From: Comamonadaceae bacterium
GTDB taxonomy: Bacteria; Pseudomonadota; Gammaproteobacteria; Burkholderiales; Burkholderiaceae_C
DNA: 41,196 nt
Assembly (NCBI GenBank): GCA_011391745.1
Contig: JAABPX010000036.1
Span: 1-41,196, forward strand
Reading direction: 5' to 3'
The notes beneath the pieces are model-generated. The model was not told the origin of the DNA, ran no database searches, and worked only from the letters and a program-made list of their open reading frames with translations. A program made the translations under genes and the position numbers. Positions 27,149 through 39,301 of the stretch are shown piece by piece; the stretch's first letter is position 1, and each line of letters starts with the position of its first letter.

Positions 27149-27634
27149 TCAGTCGCGGAAGTTGTTGAAGGACAGCGGCAGGTCCTTCATCTCGGTCTTG
27201 ATGACCTGCATGGCGGCTTGCAAATCGTCGCGTTTGACGCCGCTCACGCGCACCGCGTCGCCCTGAATCGCGCCTTGCACCTTGAGCTTGCTGCCCTTGA
27301 TGGCCTGCTGGATTTTTTTGCCGTCTTCGGTGCTGATGCCGTTGCGTACTTTGACGATCTGCTTGACCTTGTCGCCGCCCATTTTTTCGACCTTGCCGAT
27401 GTCCAGGAAGCGCACGTCCACGTTGCGTTTGGCCAGTTTGTTGCGCAGCACGTCTTCGATTTGGGTGAGCTGAAAGTCGGCGTCGCCGTGCATCGTGATC
27501 TCTTTGTCTTTCAGGTCGATGGATGCGCTCGTGCCTTTGAAGTCGAAGCGGGTGCCGATTTCGCGGGCCACTTGATCGACGGCGTTTTTCACTTCCACCA
27601 AATCGGCTTCCAGAACGGTGTCAAAAGAGGGCAT
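27149..27634 (-). CDS. yajQ: YajQ-family nucleotide (cyclic di-GMP) binding protein
   Basis: A 161-residue protein matching the YajQ/UPF0234 family at full length, from [21 protein letters not shown] to the C-terminal [10 protein letters not shown] that is nearly invariant. It has two ferredoxin-like subdomains; some members bind cyclic di-GMP and act with a transcription factor, others bind nucleotides or tRNA. It converges on the RidA-like gene with a 15-base gap and diverges from murB with 38 bases between starts. Confidence 0.95.
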   Translation of the reverse strand: MPSFDTVLEADLVEVKNAVDQVAREIGTRFDFKGTSASIDLKDKEITMHGDADFQLTQIEDVLRNKLAKRNVDVRFLDIGKVEKMGGDKVKQIVKVRNGISTEDGKKIQQAIKGSKLKVQGAIQGDAVRVSGVKRDDLQAAMQVIKTEMKDLPLSFNNFRD

Positions 27635-27672
27635 GGGGCAAATCCTTAAACGGTGAATGAGACAATGGAGGC

Positions 27673-28725
27673 ATGTTAGTCGAGAATTTTGCGCCCTTGC
27701 AGCGCCTCAACACCTTCGGCATCCAAGCGCGTGCCCATCGACTGCTGCGCGTGCACAACGACAGCGATGTGGTGGCGTGGGTCTGCAGCCCCGAGCGCGG
27801 CGATCAAGAGCCAATTGTGCTGGGCGGCGGCAGCAACATCGTCATCACCGGCGACCTCAAACCCTGGGTGCTCAAGGTCGACCTCATGGGCCGCCAATTG
27901 GTCGAAGAGACCGACGCGGGTTGGCTGGTGCAAGGTGCGGCGGGCGAAAACTGGCACGATTTTGTGGCTTGGACGCTCGATCAAGGTTGGCCAGGCTTGG
28001 AGAACATGGCCCTGATTCCCGGCACGGTGGGTGCCTCGCCGGTCCAAAACATCGGTGCCTATGGCGTGGAGCTGCAAGACCGCTTCCACAGCTTGGACGC
28101 CATCGACCTGCACACCGGTCAACGCTTCACGCTCAACGCCGCGCAATGCGGTTTTTCTTACCGCGACTCGGTCTTTAAACACCGCTCCTCCGGCCCCAAC
28201 GGTTTGGGTTTGGCTGGGCGTGCGCTCATCACCCAGGTGCGGTTTTGGCTGCCCAAACGCTGGGTACCCGAGTTGGGTTACCTCGACCTGCAGCGCAAAA
28301 TCGAAGAGACCGGCGTGTCCGCGCCCGATGCGCGCCAAATCTTCCAATGGGTGTGCGAGATCCGCCGCGCCAAACTGCCCGACCCAGCGATCATCGGCAA
28401 CGCAGGGAGCTTCTTCAAAAACCCGACGGTGAGTCCGGAGCAGTGCGAAGACATCATCGCCCGCGAGCCCAAGGTGGTGCACTACGTTTTGGCCGACGGC
28501 CGCATCAAGCTGGCCGCGGGCTGGCTGATCGACGCCTGCGGCTGGAAGGGCAAGACCATGGGCCACGCGGGCGTGTACGACAAGCAAGCGCTGGTGCTGG
28601 TCAACTGCGGCACGGCTGAGCACCCTTGCACGGGCGGCGAAGTGATGACCTTGGCCAAAGCCATCCAAACCAGCGTGTACGAACGCTTCGGCATCCGCCT
28701 CGAGCCGGAGCCGGTCGTTCTTTGA
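27673..28725 (+). CDS. murB: UDP-N-acetylenolpyruvoylglucosamine reductase
   Basis: A 350-residue type I MurB (E. coli-like length), which reduces UDP-GlcNAc-enolpyruvate to UDP-MurNAc with NADPH and FAD in the cytoplasm. FAD-binding [10 protein letters not shown] is near residues 51-60. [17 protein letters not shown] is near 115-131. The proton donor Ser lies in [10 protein letters not shown], and the C-terminal Glu in [16 protein letters not shown] box ends only 6 bases before the ATG with GGAGG-like sequence between, so the mRNA leader may be very short or absent. The following 354 bases hold no gene but a large inverted repeat. Confidence 0.96.
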   Translation: MLVENFAPLQRLNTFGIQARAHRLLRVHNDSDVVAWVCSPERGDQEPIVLGGGSNIVITGDLKPWVLKVDLMGRQLVEETDAGWLVQGAAGENWHDFVAWTLDQGWPGLENMALIPGTVGASPVQNIGAYGVELQDRFHSLDAIDLHTGQRFTLNAAQCGFSYRDSVFKHRSSGPNGLGLAGRALITQVRFWLPKRWVPELGYLDLQRKIEETGVSAPDARQIFQWVCEIRRAKLPDPAIIGNAGSFFKNPTVSPEQCEDIIAREPKVVHYVLADGRIKLAAGWLIDACGWKGKTMGHAGVYDKQALVLVNCGTAEHPCTGGEVMTLAKAIQTSVYERFGIRLEPEPVVL

Positions 28726-28728
28726 ACG

Positions 28729-29065
28729 GTCATCTCGAGCGCTGTGCAGCGGTCTCCGAGCCGCAGCCCCGCACTGTGCACCTCCAGCGCCCGGGTGTTC
28801 GCTACGCCGCTCATGTCCCCCGGCGCCCTGCGGGCGCCTCCTCCTTGACTTCGCTTTGCAGCGAACGCCCGAGCGCTGAGCCCGCAAGTTGGTGCGCCCA
28901 AACGCTCACATGCTAGCAGCCCTGCGCTGGGGCCGCCGCGCAGCGAAGTCAAGGAGGAGCCGGCCATCGGCCGGCGGGGGACATGAGCGGAGCGGCGGCC
29001 ACAGTGCGGGGCTGCGGGTCGGAGACCGCTTCGCTTGTGGATCGCTTTGCCGCGCTCGCGATGAC
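28729..29065. repeat. Large imperfect inverted repeat; two inverted copies of a structured element
   Basis: The gap between murB and argG holds two copies of one element facing each other. Matching blocks: 28750-28778 with 29000-29028 (one mismatch in 29), 28807-28821 with 28976-28990 (perfect 15), and 28839-28855 with 28942-28958 (perfect 17). The outer GTCATCNCGAGCG ends are near 28729-28741 and 29053-29065. Between the last two blocks each copy has a 17-base hairpin with a 7-bp stem and 3-base loop: GGCGCCC/GGGCGCC at 28822-28838 and GCCGGCC/GGCCGGC at 28959-28975. Their sequences differ but their geometry is identical. The outer end resembles common bacterial GTCAT(T/C)GCGAG interspersed repeats. 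Short open frames inside are repeat-derived. Confidence 0.9.
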
Positions 29066-29079
29066 GGAAGAGGCGAGCG

Positions 29080-30748
<1,669 letters not shown>

Positions 30749-30788
30749 GGTGGGCGGTTGGCTGGCAAGAAAAAAAGAATCGTTGATT

Positions 30789-31139
30789 TTAGGTGCCCAA
30801 GCGGTGCGCCCAATCGTCGGCATCAAACCCCACGCTCACCCCGCTCGGCCACTGCACCACGGGGCGTTTGATCACACTGGGTTTTTCCAGCATGAGCGAT
30901 CGCGCGCTGGTTGCGTCGACCACCATGGCGCGGGCGGCCTCGTCGAGTTGACGCCAGGTGGTGCCTTTGCGGTTGACCAGCACCGTCCAATCGAGGGTGG
31001 CCAACCATTGGTCCAGCGCCTGCTCGGGCACACCTTGGCGTTTGAAATCGTGAAAAACAGGTTCGACACCGCGCTCGCTGAGCCAGGCGCGGGCTTTTTT
31101 GACGGTGTCGCAGTTGGGGATGCCGTAGAGGGTGATCAT
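30789..31139 (-). CDS. ArsC/Spx-family thioredoxin-fold protein
   Basis: A 116-residue protein starting at ATG 31139. ITLYGIPNCDTVKKARAWL keeps a single active-site-type Cys (about Cys10) without the CXXC of Spx; VEPVFHDFKRQGVP and SVIKRPVVQWPSG match the ArsC-like YffB group. Members are annotated as arsenate reductase family proteins, but true arsenate reduction is doubtful because no ars genes are near. A thiol-based or glutathione-linked role is the family suggestion. It diverges from folC, with 54 bases between starts. Confidence 0.88.
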   Translation of the reverse strand: MITLYGIPNCDTVKKARAWLSERGVEPVFHDFKRQGVPEQALDQWLATLDWTVLVNRKGTTWRQLDEAARAMVVDATSARSLMLEKPSVIKRPVVQWPSGVSVGFDADDWAHRLGT

Positions 31140-31193
31140 GGCCACATTGTCCTTCAAGCGCTGCCGGGCTTGGGTGGGTGTGACAATAAGCGC

Positions 31194-32540
31194 ATGCAAG
31201 CGATTGAACTGCCCCCCAACCACCCCAGCACCTTGGCCGATTGGCTCGCCCACTGTGAGCGGCTGCACCCCCAAACCATCGACATGGGTTTGGAGCGCGT
31301 GGCCCGGGTGGCCCAGCGCATGGCCTTGTCCATGCCATGCCCCGTCATCACCGTGGCTGGCACCAACGGTAAGGGCTCGACCTGCGCCATGCTCGAAGCC
31401 GTCTACACCCAAAGCGGCTACCGCACCGGTGTGTACACCTCGCCGCATTTGGTGCATTTCGAAGAGCGTTGCCGGGTGGAAGGCCAGTTGGTCGATGCCG
31501 CTGATTTGTTGCCCGGTTTTGCCGAGGTTGAGGTCGCTCGCGTGGGTGCAGGGGCACCCGATGGTCAAGGCGAGATCAGCCTGACGTATTTTGAGTTCAC
31601 CACCTTGGCGATTTTGCGCACGCTGTCGCGACGCGGCTTGGACGTGGTGATCTTGGAAATTGGCTTGGGTGGGCGGCTCGATGCGGTCAATGTGATCGAT
31701 CCCGACGTGTCCGTCATCACCTGCATCGCTTTGGATCACATGGCTTTGCTCGGCCCGGACCGCGAAAGCATTGGCCGCGAGAAGGCGGGCATCATGCGCA
31801 CCGGACGACCGGTCATCGTGAGCGACCCGATGCCACCACAAAGTGTGTTGGACCGTGCGTTGGAGATCGACGCAGACCTGTGGCGCATTGGGCTGGATTT
31901 TCACTTCGCCGGCGACAAACAGCAATGGGGCTGGGCCACACACCCCAAGCGCGGCGGGCGGCGCTACAGCGGCTTGGCCTACCCGGCCTTGCGCGGGGCC
32001 AATCAATTGGTGAACGCCGCTGGGGTTTTGGCGGCGGTGGAGGCGTTGCGTTCGCGCTTACCCGTCACGGCCCAAGCGGTGCGCAACGGTTTGGCGCTGG
32101 TGGAATTGCCCGGGCGTTTTCAAATCGTGCCGGGCACCCCCACCTTGGTGCTCGATGTGGCGCACAACCCGCACTCGGTGGCCGCGCTCACTGAAAACCT
32201 CGACGCCATGGGCTACCACCCCACCACCCACGCCGTGTTCGGTGCCATGGCCGACAAAGACCTGCGCGCCATGCTTGAGCGCATTGCTCCGCTCATCCAG
32301 CGTTGGCACCTGTGCGACTTGCCCACCGAGCGTGCCGCCCGCGCCCACGATTTGGCGGCCCAAATGCCCGGCCCCGGCGTGGTCGCTGGACAGCACGCCG
32401 ACCCCGCTCAAGCCTTGCGAGCCGCCGTGGCCGAGGCCGACCCCGCTGATAGAATCGTTGTCTTTGGTTCGTTCTTTACCGTGGGCGGTGTGCTGCACAA
32501 CGGCGTGCCCCGTTTGGCAGCCAAACATGTGGTGTCATGA
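31194..32540 (+). CDS. folC: Dihydrofolate synthase / folylpolyglutamate synthase
   Basis: A 448-residue Mur-ligase-fold enzyme that adds glutamate to dihydropteroate and later to folates. ATP-binding VAGTNGKGSTCAMLEA is near residues 53-68; TSPHLVHFEERCRV, ILEIGLGGRLDAVN and the C-terminal VLDVAHNPHSVAAL follow. ATG 31194 is only 6 bases after a GACAAT -10-like box (31182-31187) and has no ribosome site, which points to a leaderless mRNA. It opens the folC-dedD-cvpA-purF block also known from gammaproteobacteria and overlaps dedD by ATGA. Confidence 0.96.
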   Translation: MQAIELPPNHPSTLADWLAHCERLHPQTIDMGLERVARVAQRMALSMPCPVITVAGTNGKGSTCAMLEAVYTQSGYRTGVYTSPHLVHFEERCRVEGQLVDAADLLPGFAEVEVARVGAGAPDGQGEISLTYFEFTTLAILRTLSRRGLDVVILEIGLGGRLDAVNVIDPDVSVITCIALDHMALLGPDRESIGREKAGIMRTGRPVIVSDPMPPQSVLDRALEIDADLWRIGLDFHFAGDKQQWGWATHPKRGGRRYSGLAYPALRGANQLVNAAGVLAAVEALRSRLPVTAQAVRNGLALVELPGRFQIVPGTPTLVLDVAHNPHSVAALTENLDAMGYHPTTHAVFGAMADKDLRAMLERIAPLIQRWHLCDLPTERAARAHDLAAQMPGPGVVAGQHADPAQALRAAVAEADPADRIVVFGSFFTVGGVLHNGVPRLAAKHVVS

Positions 32541-33142
32541 CCTTTCTTAACCGCACAATGTTCAAATCCCGCCCTGACTCCGATACCACCACCGAAACAC
32601 CCACGGTGGACGTTTTGCGTCGTCAAGCGCGCCACCGCTTGATGGGTGTCGCGGTGTTGGTTTTGGTGGCTGCGGTGGGTTTTCCGATGGTGTTTGACAC
32701 CGAGCCAAGGCCCATTGCGGTGGACATCCCCATTGTGATCCCCGCACAACCGGTGCTGGCACCCCTCAAACCGTTGACAGCAGCAGCGCCAGTTCCAGCG
32801 CCCACACCGGAGCCAGAGCCTAAGCCAGAGCAGCCCCCCATCCCCAAGCCAAGCCCACCGCCCGCGAAGCCTTCCGCTCCCAGCGCACCGGCCAGTGCAG
32901 CCCAAGCCACGGGCGAGCGGTTTGTGGTGCAAGTCGGGGCTTACGCCGACGCCGCGCGGGCCCGCGAAGTGCGACTAAACATTGAGCGCATGGGTCTCAA
33001 AACTTACGCACAGGTGGTCAACACCGCCCAAGGCAATCGGACCCGCGTTCGCTTGGGGCCTTTTGCCAGCCGTGCCGAAGCCGAAAAGACCGCCAAGAAA
33101 CTTCAATCCTTGGGCCTGTCGCCCAGTGTCTTGAGCCTCTGA
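32537..33142 (+). CDS. dedD: SPOR-domain cell-division protein (DedD-like)
   Basis: A 201-residue single-pass inner-membrane protein. A cytoplasmic N-terminus with basic residues is followed by one membrane segment (about 36-52, VAVLVLVAAVGFPMVF), then a long Pro/Ala/Glu-rich periplasmic linker (about 70-122) and a SPOR domain (about 125-201, starting RFVVQVGAYAD). SPOR domains bind denuded glycan at division sites. The position between folC and cvpA matches E. coli dedD, which supports the name. Start ATG 32537 overlaps the folC stop; ATG 32558 is a possible alternative. Confidence 0.9.
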   Translation: MTFLNRTMFKSRPDSDTTTETPTVDVLRRQARHRLMGVAVLVLVAAVGFPMVFDTEPRPIAVDIPIVIPAQPVLAPLKPLTAAAPVPAPTPEPEPKPEQPPIPKPSPPPAKPSAPSAPASAAQATGERFVVQVGAYADAARAREVRLNIERMGLKTYAQVVNTAQGNRTRVRLGPFASRAEAEKTAKKLQSLGLSPSVLSL

Positions 33143-33154
33143 GCCAGATCACCC

Positions 33155-33646
33155 ATGGACATAGGCTGGCTCGATTGGACCCTCTGGGCCGTACTGGCGA
33201 TATCGGTGGCTTTGGGTGTGCTGCGCGGTTTGGTGCGCGAAGTCGTGTCATTGGCGGCCTGGGTCTTGGCGTTTGTGTGGGCGCAGGTGTACGCTGAAAC
33301 CGTGGCGGCTTGGCTGCCCGCTGCGGTGTCTGTGCCGATGGTTCGTTTGGCCTTGGGTTTTGCCTTGGTTTTTTTTGGCGTGGCCTTGGCCGGGGCTGTT
33401 TTGGCTTGGGTCTTGGGTCGATTTTTGCAAGCGGTGGGTTTGCGCCCCATCGACCGCATTTTGGGGGCCGGTTTCGGTTTGGCCCGTGGCGCGGTATTGC
33501 TGTTGGGTGTGACCTTGGTGGTGGTGGCTTTGGGCCAAACAACACACCCGGTGTGGGCGCAGTCTGAGACCGCGACCTGGCTCACCGACACCCTGCAAAC
33601 GCTCAAGCCCTTGTTGCCCGGTGCCTTGGCCGAGGCCATTCCCTGA
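33155..33646 (+). CDS. cvpA: CvpA family membrane protein
   Basis: A 163-residue inner-membrane protein with four hydrophobic segments (roughly 8-25, 30-50, 63-88 and 103-125). DWTLWAVLAISVALGVLRGLVREV, split by the conserved GLVREV, and GRFLQAVGLRPIDRILGAGFG (split around DRILG) match CvpA. Known from colicin V production and intrinsic envelope stress tolerance; biochemical role unknown. It lies 12 bases after dedD and 19 bases before purF, as in the classic cvpA-purF operon. Confidence 0.93.
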   Translation: MDIGWLDWTLWAVLAISVALGVLRGLVREVVSLAAWVLAFVWAQVYAETVAAWLPAAVSVPMVRLALGFALVFFGVALAGAVLAWVLGRFLQAVGLRPIDRILGAGFGLARGAVLLLGVTLVVVALGQTTHPVWAQSETATWLTDTLQTLKPLLPGALAEAIP

Positions 33647-33665
33647 TTTTTGAGGATATTCAACC

Positions 33666-35162
<1,497 letters not shown>

Positions 35163-35180
35163 ACCCCAGAGGTCACGCGC

Positions 35181-36395
35181 ATGAACCACGACGACCCCAC
35201 TTGGCACCGCGACACCTTGGCTGTGCGCCAAGCCGTGCCGCGCAGCCCTTACGGCGAAAACTCCGAAGCCCTGTACCTGACCAGCGGTTATGTGCAACCC
35301 TCGGCTGAAGCGGCGGCACGCCGTTTTGCGGGCGAAGAAGACGGCTACACCTACGGACGCTACGGCAACCCGACGGTCTCCAGCTTTGAGCAGCGCTTGG
35401 CCGCGCTCGAAGGTGCCGAGGCCTGCATCGGTACCGCTTCGGGCATGTCGTCCATCCTGATGCTGTGCTTGGGGCTCCTCAAGGCCGGCGATCACGTGCT
35501 GTGCTCGCGCTCGATGTTCGGCTCCACCATCAAGCTCATCGGCTCGGACCTCGCTAAGTTCGGCGTGGAGTCCAGCTTTGTGTCGCAAACCGACCTGTCC
35601 GCTTGGCAAGCTGCCATCCGCCCCAACACCAAACTCTTGTTTGCCGAGACGCCCACCAACCCGCTCACCGAGGTTTGCGACATCCAAGCCTTGGCCGACA
35701 TGGCGCACAACGCGGGCGCTTTGCTGTGTGTGGACAACTGCTTCGCCACACCGGCCCTGCAGCGTCCCATCGCCTTGGGTGCCGACATCGTCATGCACTC
35801 CGGCACCAAGTACCTCGACGGTCAAGGCCGCGTCATGGCCGGGGCCTTGTGCGCCAGCCAAGCCTTCATCACCAACACCTGCTTGCCCATTCAAAAAAGC
35901 GGCGGCATGACCTTGGCACCGTTCAACGCTTGGGTCGTCCTCAAGGGTTTGGAAACCTTGGACATCCGCATGCAAGCCCAATCGGCGCGTGCGCTCTCGG
36001 TGGCCCAGTGGCTGCAAGACCACTCCGCGGTGGCGCGTGTGCATTACCCCGGCCTGAGCAGCCATCCCCAGCATGCGTTGGCCATGGCCCAGCAATCGGG
36101 CTTGGGTGGTGCGGTCTTGTCTTTTGAAGTCAAAGCCCAAGACCCAGAGCAAGCGCGCCGCCGCGCCTTTTATGTGCTTGACCAAATGCGCATGCTGTCC
36201 CTGTCCACCAATCTGGGTGACACCAAAACCTTGGCCGCCCACCCCGCGAGCACCTCGCACGGCCGCTTGACCGAAGACCAGCGCCAAGCCGCGGGCGTGG
36301 TCCAAGGCTTGATCCGTGTGGCCGTGGGCTTGGAGCACTTACAAGACATTCAAACCGACCTCGACCGTGGCCTGTCCACCATCGCCCAAGCATGA
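35181..36395 (+). CDS. metZ: O-succinylhomoserine sulfhydrylase
   Basis: A 404-residue PLP enzyme of the Cys/Met metabolism family that makes homocysteine directly from an activated homoserine and sulfide. The PLP lysine is Lys210 in [21 protein letters not shown] near 56-66, TASGMSSI near 85-92 and [13 protein letters not shown] near 156-168 are typical. MetZ rather than MetB/MetC is favoured by overall sequence and the betaproteobacterial purF-metZ order, although the exact acyl donor (succinyl or acetyl) cannot be told. It starts 18 bases after purF and overlaps gltX by ATGA. Confidence 0.92.
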   Translation: MNHDDPTWHRDTLAVRQAVPRSPYGENSEALYLTSGYVQPSAEAAARRFAGEEDGYTYGRYGNPTVSSFEQRLAALEGAEACIGTASGMSSILMLCLGLLKAGDHVLCSRSMFGSTIKLIGSDLAKFGVESSFVSQTDLSAWQAAIRPNTKLLFAETPTNPLTEVCDIQALADMAHNAGALLCVDNCFATPALQRPIALGADIVMHSGTKYLDGQGRVMAGALCASQAFITNTCLPIQKSGGMTLAPFNAWVVLKGLETLDIRMQAQSARALSVAQWLQDHSAVARVHYPGLSSHPQHALAMAQQSGLGGAVLSFEVKAQDPEQARRRAFYVLDQMRMLSLSTNLGDTKTLAAHPASTSHGRLTEDQRQAAGVVQGLIRVAVGLEHLQDIQTDLDRGLSTIAQA

Positions 36396-37804
36396 CCCGA
36401 CCCATCCGTACCCGTTTCGCCCCGTCGCCCACCGGTTTCATTCACCTAGGCAACATCCGCTCGGCGCTTTACCCTTGGGCCTTCGCCCGCAGCACCGGTG
36501 GTGCGTTCATTTTGCGTATCGAAGACACCGACCTCGAACGCTCGTCACAAGCCGCAGTGGACGTCATCATCGAAGGCATGGCTTGGCTGGGTTTGAACCA
36601 CGACGAAGGCCCGTTTTTTCAGATGCAGCGCATGGACCGCTACAAAGCCGTGCTGGCTGACATGCAAGCCCAAGGCTTGGTCTACCCCTGCTACATGAGC
36701 GTCGAAGCGCTGGACGCTTTGCGCGAACGCCAAATGGCGAACAAAGAAAAACCCCGCTACGACGGCACCTGGCGCCCCGAGCCGGACAAAACCCTGCCGC
36801 CCATCCCCGAAGGCGTGAAGCCCGTATGGCGCTTCAAGAACCCCGCCGACGGCGTGGTGGCTTGGGACGACAAGGTCAAAGGCCGCATCGAAATCGCCAA
36901 CGCCGAACTGGACGACTTGGTGATCGCGCGCCCCGACGGCACACCCACCTACAACTTTTGTGTGGTCGTTGACGACATCGACATGGACATCACCCACGTG
37001 ATTCGTGGCGACGACCACGTCAACAACACGCCGCGCCAAATCAACATCTTCAAAGCGCTGGGCAAAGAACCACCGGTGTACGCCCACCTCCCCACCGTGA
37101 TGGCTGAGATGGTGGACGAGCAGGGCGAGAAGCAAGTTGTAAAAATGTCCAAGCGCAACGGCGCCAAAGCCGTCACGCAGTACCGCGACGAAGGCTACCT
37201 GCCCGACGCCATGGTCAACTACCTCGCCCGCTTGGGCTGGAGCCACGGCGACGACGAAATCTTCAGCCGTGCCCAGTTTTTGGAATGGTTCAACCTGGAC
37301 CACCTTGGCCGCAGCGCCGCGCAGTTCGACGAAGCCAAACTCAAGTGGGTCAACGCTCAACACCTCAAGGCCTTGCCCGACGCCGAACTGGCCGAACGCG
37401 CACAGCCCTTCTTGGCCCAACGCGGCATCAACGCCGACGAGCGCTTGGCGGGCATTTGCGCCTTGTTCAAAGACCGTTGCGACACCTTGGTGGTGTTGGC
37501 CGATTGGGCACAAGCCTTTTATGCCGATGTGCAGCCCAGCGACGCCGACCTGGCCCAACACGTCACCGAAGCGGTGCGCACCGCGGTTGAGCTACTCGCC
37601 CAAAAATTGCAAACCTGTGTTTGGGACAAAACCAGCATCGGTGCGGCGCTCAAAGAAGTGTTGGTTGCAACCGGCTTGAAGATGCCCCAACTGGCGATGC
37701 CGGTCAGGGTGTTGGTCATGGGGACACCCAACACACCATCGCTCGACGCCGTGCTTGCGCTGCACACCCAAAAAAATGTGATTGCTCGTTTGCAAAAGGC
37801 TTAA
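36392..37804 (+). CDS. gltX: Glutamyl-tRNA synthetase
   Basis: A 470-residue class I synthetase that charges tRNA-Glu. The HIGH-type motif is [11 protein letters not shown] (11-21) and the KMSKR motif lies near residues 250-255 in [20 protein letters not shown] near 47-56 binds glutamate/ATP, and the C-terminal helical anticodon-binding domain is complete. The gene overlaps metZ by 4 bases and its tail contains the likely promoter of the tRNA array that includes tRNA-Glu, its own substrate. Confidence 0.97.
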   Translation: MTRPIRTRFAPSPTGFIHLGNIRSALYPWAFARSTGGAFILRIEDTDLERSSQAAVDVIIEGMAWLGLNHDEGPFFQMQRMDRYKAVLADMQAQGLVYPCYMSVEALDALRERQMANKEKPRYDGTWRPEPDKTLPPIPEGVKPVWRFKNPADGVVAWDDKVKGRIEIANAELDDLVIARPDGTPTYNFCVVVDDIDMDITHVIRGDDHVNNTPRQINIFKALGKEPPVYAHLPTVMAEMVDEQGEKQVVKMSKRNGAKAVTQYRDEGYLPDAMVNYLARLGWSHGDDEIFSRAQFLEWFNLDHLGRSAAQFDEAKLKWVNAQHLKALPDAELAERAQPFLAQRGINADERLAGICALFKDRCDTLVVLADWAQAFYADVQPSDADLAQHVTEAVRTAVELLAQKLQTCVWDKTSIGAALKEVLVATGLKMPQLAMPVRVLVMGTPNTPSLDAVLALHTQKNVIARLQKA

Positions 37805-37819
37805 AAGCTGGTCTATAAT
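37790..37819 (+). promoter_or_regulatory. Sigma-70 promoter of the tRNA array
   Basis: TTGCAA (37790-37795) and a perfect TATAAT (37814-37819) are separated by 18 bases, overlapping the gltX stop and ending 59 bases before tRNA-Ala. Confidence 0.75.
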
Positions 37820-37878
37820 CGTGGTCTTGCTGATTTACGCAACGGGCCAAAACCCAATGTGTACAAAAGCAAAATTGT

Positions 37879-37954
<76 letters not shown>

Positions 37955-37985
37955 TAATTTAAAAGTTTCGGGTTTTGGCGCATGC

Positions 37986-37991
37986 TAGAAT
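37986..37991 (+). promoter_or_regulatory. Possible second promoter (-10 TAGAAT) before tRNA-Glu
   Basis: An extended TGCTAGAAT box lies 27 bases before tRNA-Glu. A similar GCTAGAAT box occurs on the minus strand at 884-890, upstream of tRNA-Ser. No clear -35 is present in either case. Confidence 0.3.
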
Positions 37992-38018
37992 TCGGCGCTT
38001 CGGAAGTTCCAAGGTTTT

Positions 38019-38094
38019 GACCCTATCGTCTAGAGGCCTAGGACATCACCCTTTCACGGTGAGTACCGGGGTTCGAATCCCCGTAGGGTCGCCA
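38019..38094 (+). tRNA. tRNA-Glu (anticodon TTC)
   Basis: 76 bases with encoded CCA. Acceptor GACCCTA/TAGGGTC, anticodon stem-loop CACCC-TTTCACG-GTG with anticodon TTC, T-arm CGGGGTTCGAATCCCCG. It lies 215 bases downstream of gltX, whose product charges it. Confidence 0.97.
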
Positions 38095-38109
38095 AGTTTG
38101 TGGCACTTG

Positions 38110-38129
38110 GCTTCGATGCAAATCGAAGC
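38110..38129 (+). other. Perfect hairpin between tRNA-Glu and tRNA-Asp
   Basis: GCTTCGAT-GCAA-ATCGAAGC is an 8-bp perfect stem with a GNRA-type GCAA tetraloop in the 49-base spacer. No T-run follows, so it is more likely an RNA processing or stability element than a terminator. Confidence 0.65.
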
Positions 38130-38143
38130 AAAGCCATCTGCCA

Positions 38144-38220
38144 GGAGTGGTAGTTCAGTTGGTTAGAATACCGGCCTGTCACGCCGGGGGTCGCGGGTTC
38201 GAGTCCCGTCCACTCCGCCA
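38144..38220 (+). tRNA. tRNA-Asp (anticodon GTC)
   Basis: 77 bases with encoded CCA. Acceptor GGAGTGG/CCACTCC, anticodon stem-loop CCGGC-CTGTCAC-GCCGG, T-arm GCGGGTTCGAGTCCCGT. It is the last tRNA before the terminator. Confidence 0.97.
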
Positions 38221-38230
38221 AAAGCAATAC

Positions 38231-38265
38231 AAAAAGCCGTTGAATTTCAGCGGCTTTTTGTTTTT
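38231..38265 (+). terminator. Rho-independent terminator of the tRNA array
   Basis: Arms AAAAAGCCG (38231-38239) and CGGCTTTTT (38251-38259) form a 9-bp stem, followed by G and TTTTT. It lies 10 bases after tRNA-Asp. Confidence 0.92.
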
Positions 38266-38413
38266 CTGCTGCTTTGACTGGCGAGTTATTACAAACTTGC
38301 GAACAGCGAGTGATGGTGCCATAGAGAATTTTTTTGTTATTCGATGTCTTGCCGATAAACCACGCAGCTTCGCTGCACTTTGTCGCCAATTACGGACTTT
38401 ATATCCTAATCAC

Positions 38414-39301
38414 ATGATAAACAATACACCTCACAGTTCCCAATGGCGTCGAGCATTGCTACGACCCTCCCAGACGTTGCCCAGCAATGGACAGGCAATT
38501 GCGCTGATTGATGTTCGGTACTTGCGTTGGTTATCGAGCACCGATTCCAAAGCCAGTACCACTGGCATTAGAGAGCGCATGCCTGATTTGTTGACTCATT
38601 TGTTGAGATCCAATGGCTTGCAAATGCAGCTGTTGCGTATTTATTGGTACAGCGATGATGATGATCAAGCCGTATTTGATAACCAAACCATGCGCTGGGT
38701 CCATTCCGAGACGGTTGATGGCGGTGCGTCTTTGGTTCGCGTCATGATCAACGATTTGGAAAACATCGTCCGCTACGGCGCCGTCCAAACTTTGGTTATT
38801 GCCAGTGATGATGACCGTTTGATTGCGACAATCGACCAAGCCAAATTGGCTGGTTGTAGTGTCTGTTTGCTGGCCGATGAACGGGCCGCATCGTTGTCGC
38901 GACTGATGCAAGAAGACCCGACTTGGGCCCGTTTGCTGCGTGAAGCCGATCGCCGTTTGATCGTTCCAGCCAGTGACTTGGCGCAGGCTTTTGGTGCCCA
39001 AGATGGGCTGATGGTGGACAGTTCGGCTCAGAACGAAACCTTAAAGGCCATCGTTAATGAGTGGTGGGATGAGCAAAGCAACAATGCCAAAATTGCCCTA
39101 CGCGATGAGGTTCCGCTCATACGGGGTTTACCCAACGAAGCCGACCGCGAGCTGTTGTTGAGGGGTAAAAACAAACTTGGTCGTGCTTTGACTTTTCAAG
39201 AAAAACGCATGACGCGTGATTTGGCCCGCCGTGTGGTCGTGGGTGAAGGCGATGTGCCGGTGAACACGGTTACGCAGGTGCCCGACGACGCGGCCAACTG
39301 A
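38414..39301 (+). CDS. NYN-domain (PIN-like) protein, putative RNase
   Basis: A 295-residue protein. Start ATG 38414 (MINNTPHSSQ) was chosen because a longer frame from 38147 would read through tRNA-Asp and its terminator. Residues 28-155 fit the NYN/LabA-like fold: IALIDVRYL with Asp33, RIYWYSDDDD (75-84), a helix with Asp114 in INDLEN, LVIASDDDRL with Asp132-134, and GCSVCLLAD as the last strand. The clustered acidic residues could bind metal for RNA cleavage. Residues about 205-280 form a separate, charged helical region (LPNEADRELLLRGKNKLG) that I do not recognise. It is preceded by 148 AT-rich bases after the terminator, with a GCAGC-TTC-GCTGC hairpin. Its 3' end overlaps the convergent transporter gene by 32 bases. 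Function and target RNA are unknown. Confidence 0.75.
   Translation: MINNTPHSSQWRRALLRPSQTLPSNGQAIALIDVRYLRWLSSTDSKASTTGIRERMPDLLTHLLRSNGLQMQLLRIYWYSDDDDQAVFDNQTMRWVHSETVDGGASLVRVMINDLENIVRYGAVQTLVIASDDDRLIATIDQAKLAGCSVCLLADERAASLSRLMQEDPTWARLLREADRRLIVPASDLAQAFGAQDGLMVDSSAQNETLKAIVNEWWDEQSNNAKIALRDEVPLIRGLPNEADRELLLRGKNKLGRALTFQEKRMTRDLARRVVVGEGDVPVNTVTQVPDDAAN

Noticed and set aside
38365..38385. GCAGC-TTC-GCTGC hairpin upstream of the NYN gene as a terminator or riboswitch
   Set aside because: Only five base pairs and no T-run or recognisable riboswitch core; mentioned only in the gene description.
38147..38413. N-terminal extension of the NYN gene
   Set aside because: It would translate tRNA-Asp and the following terminator; the domain begins after ATG 38414.
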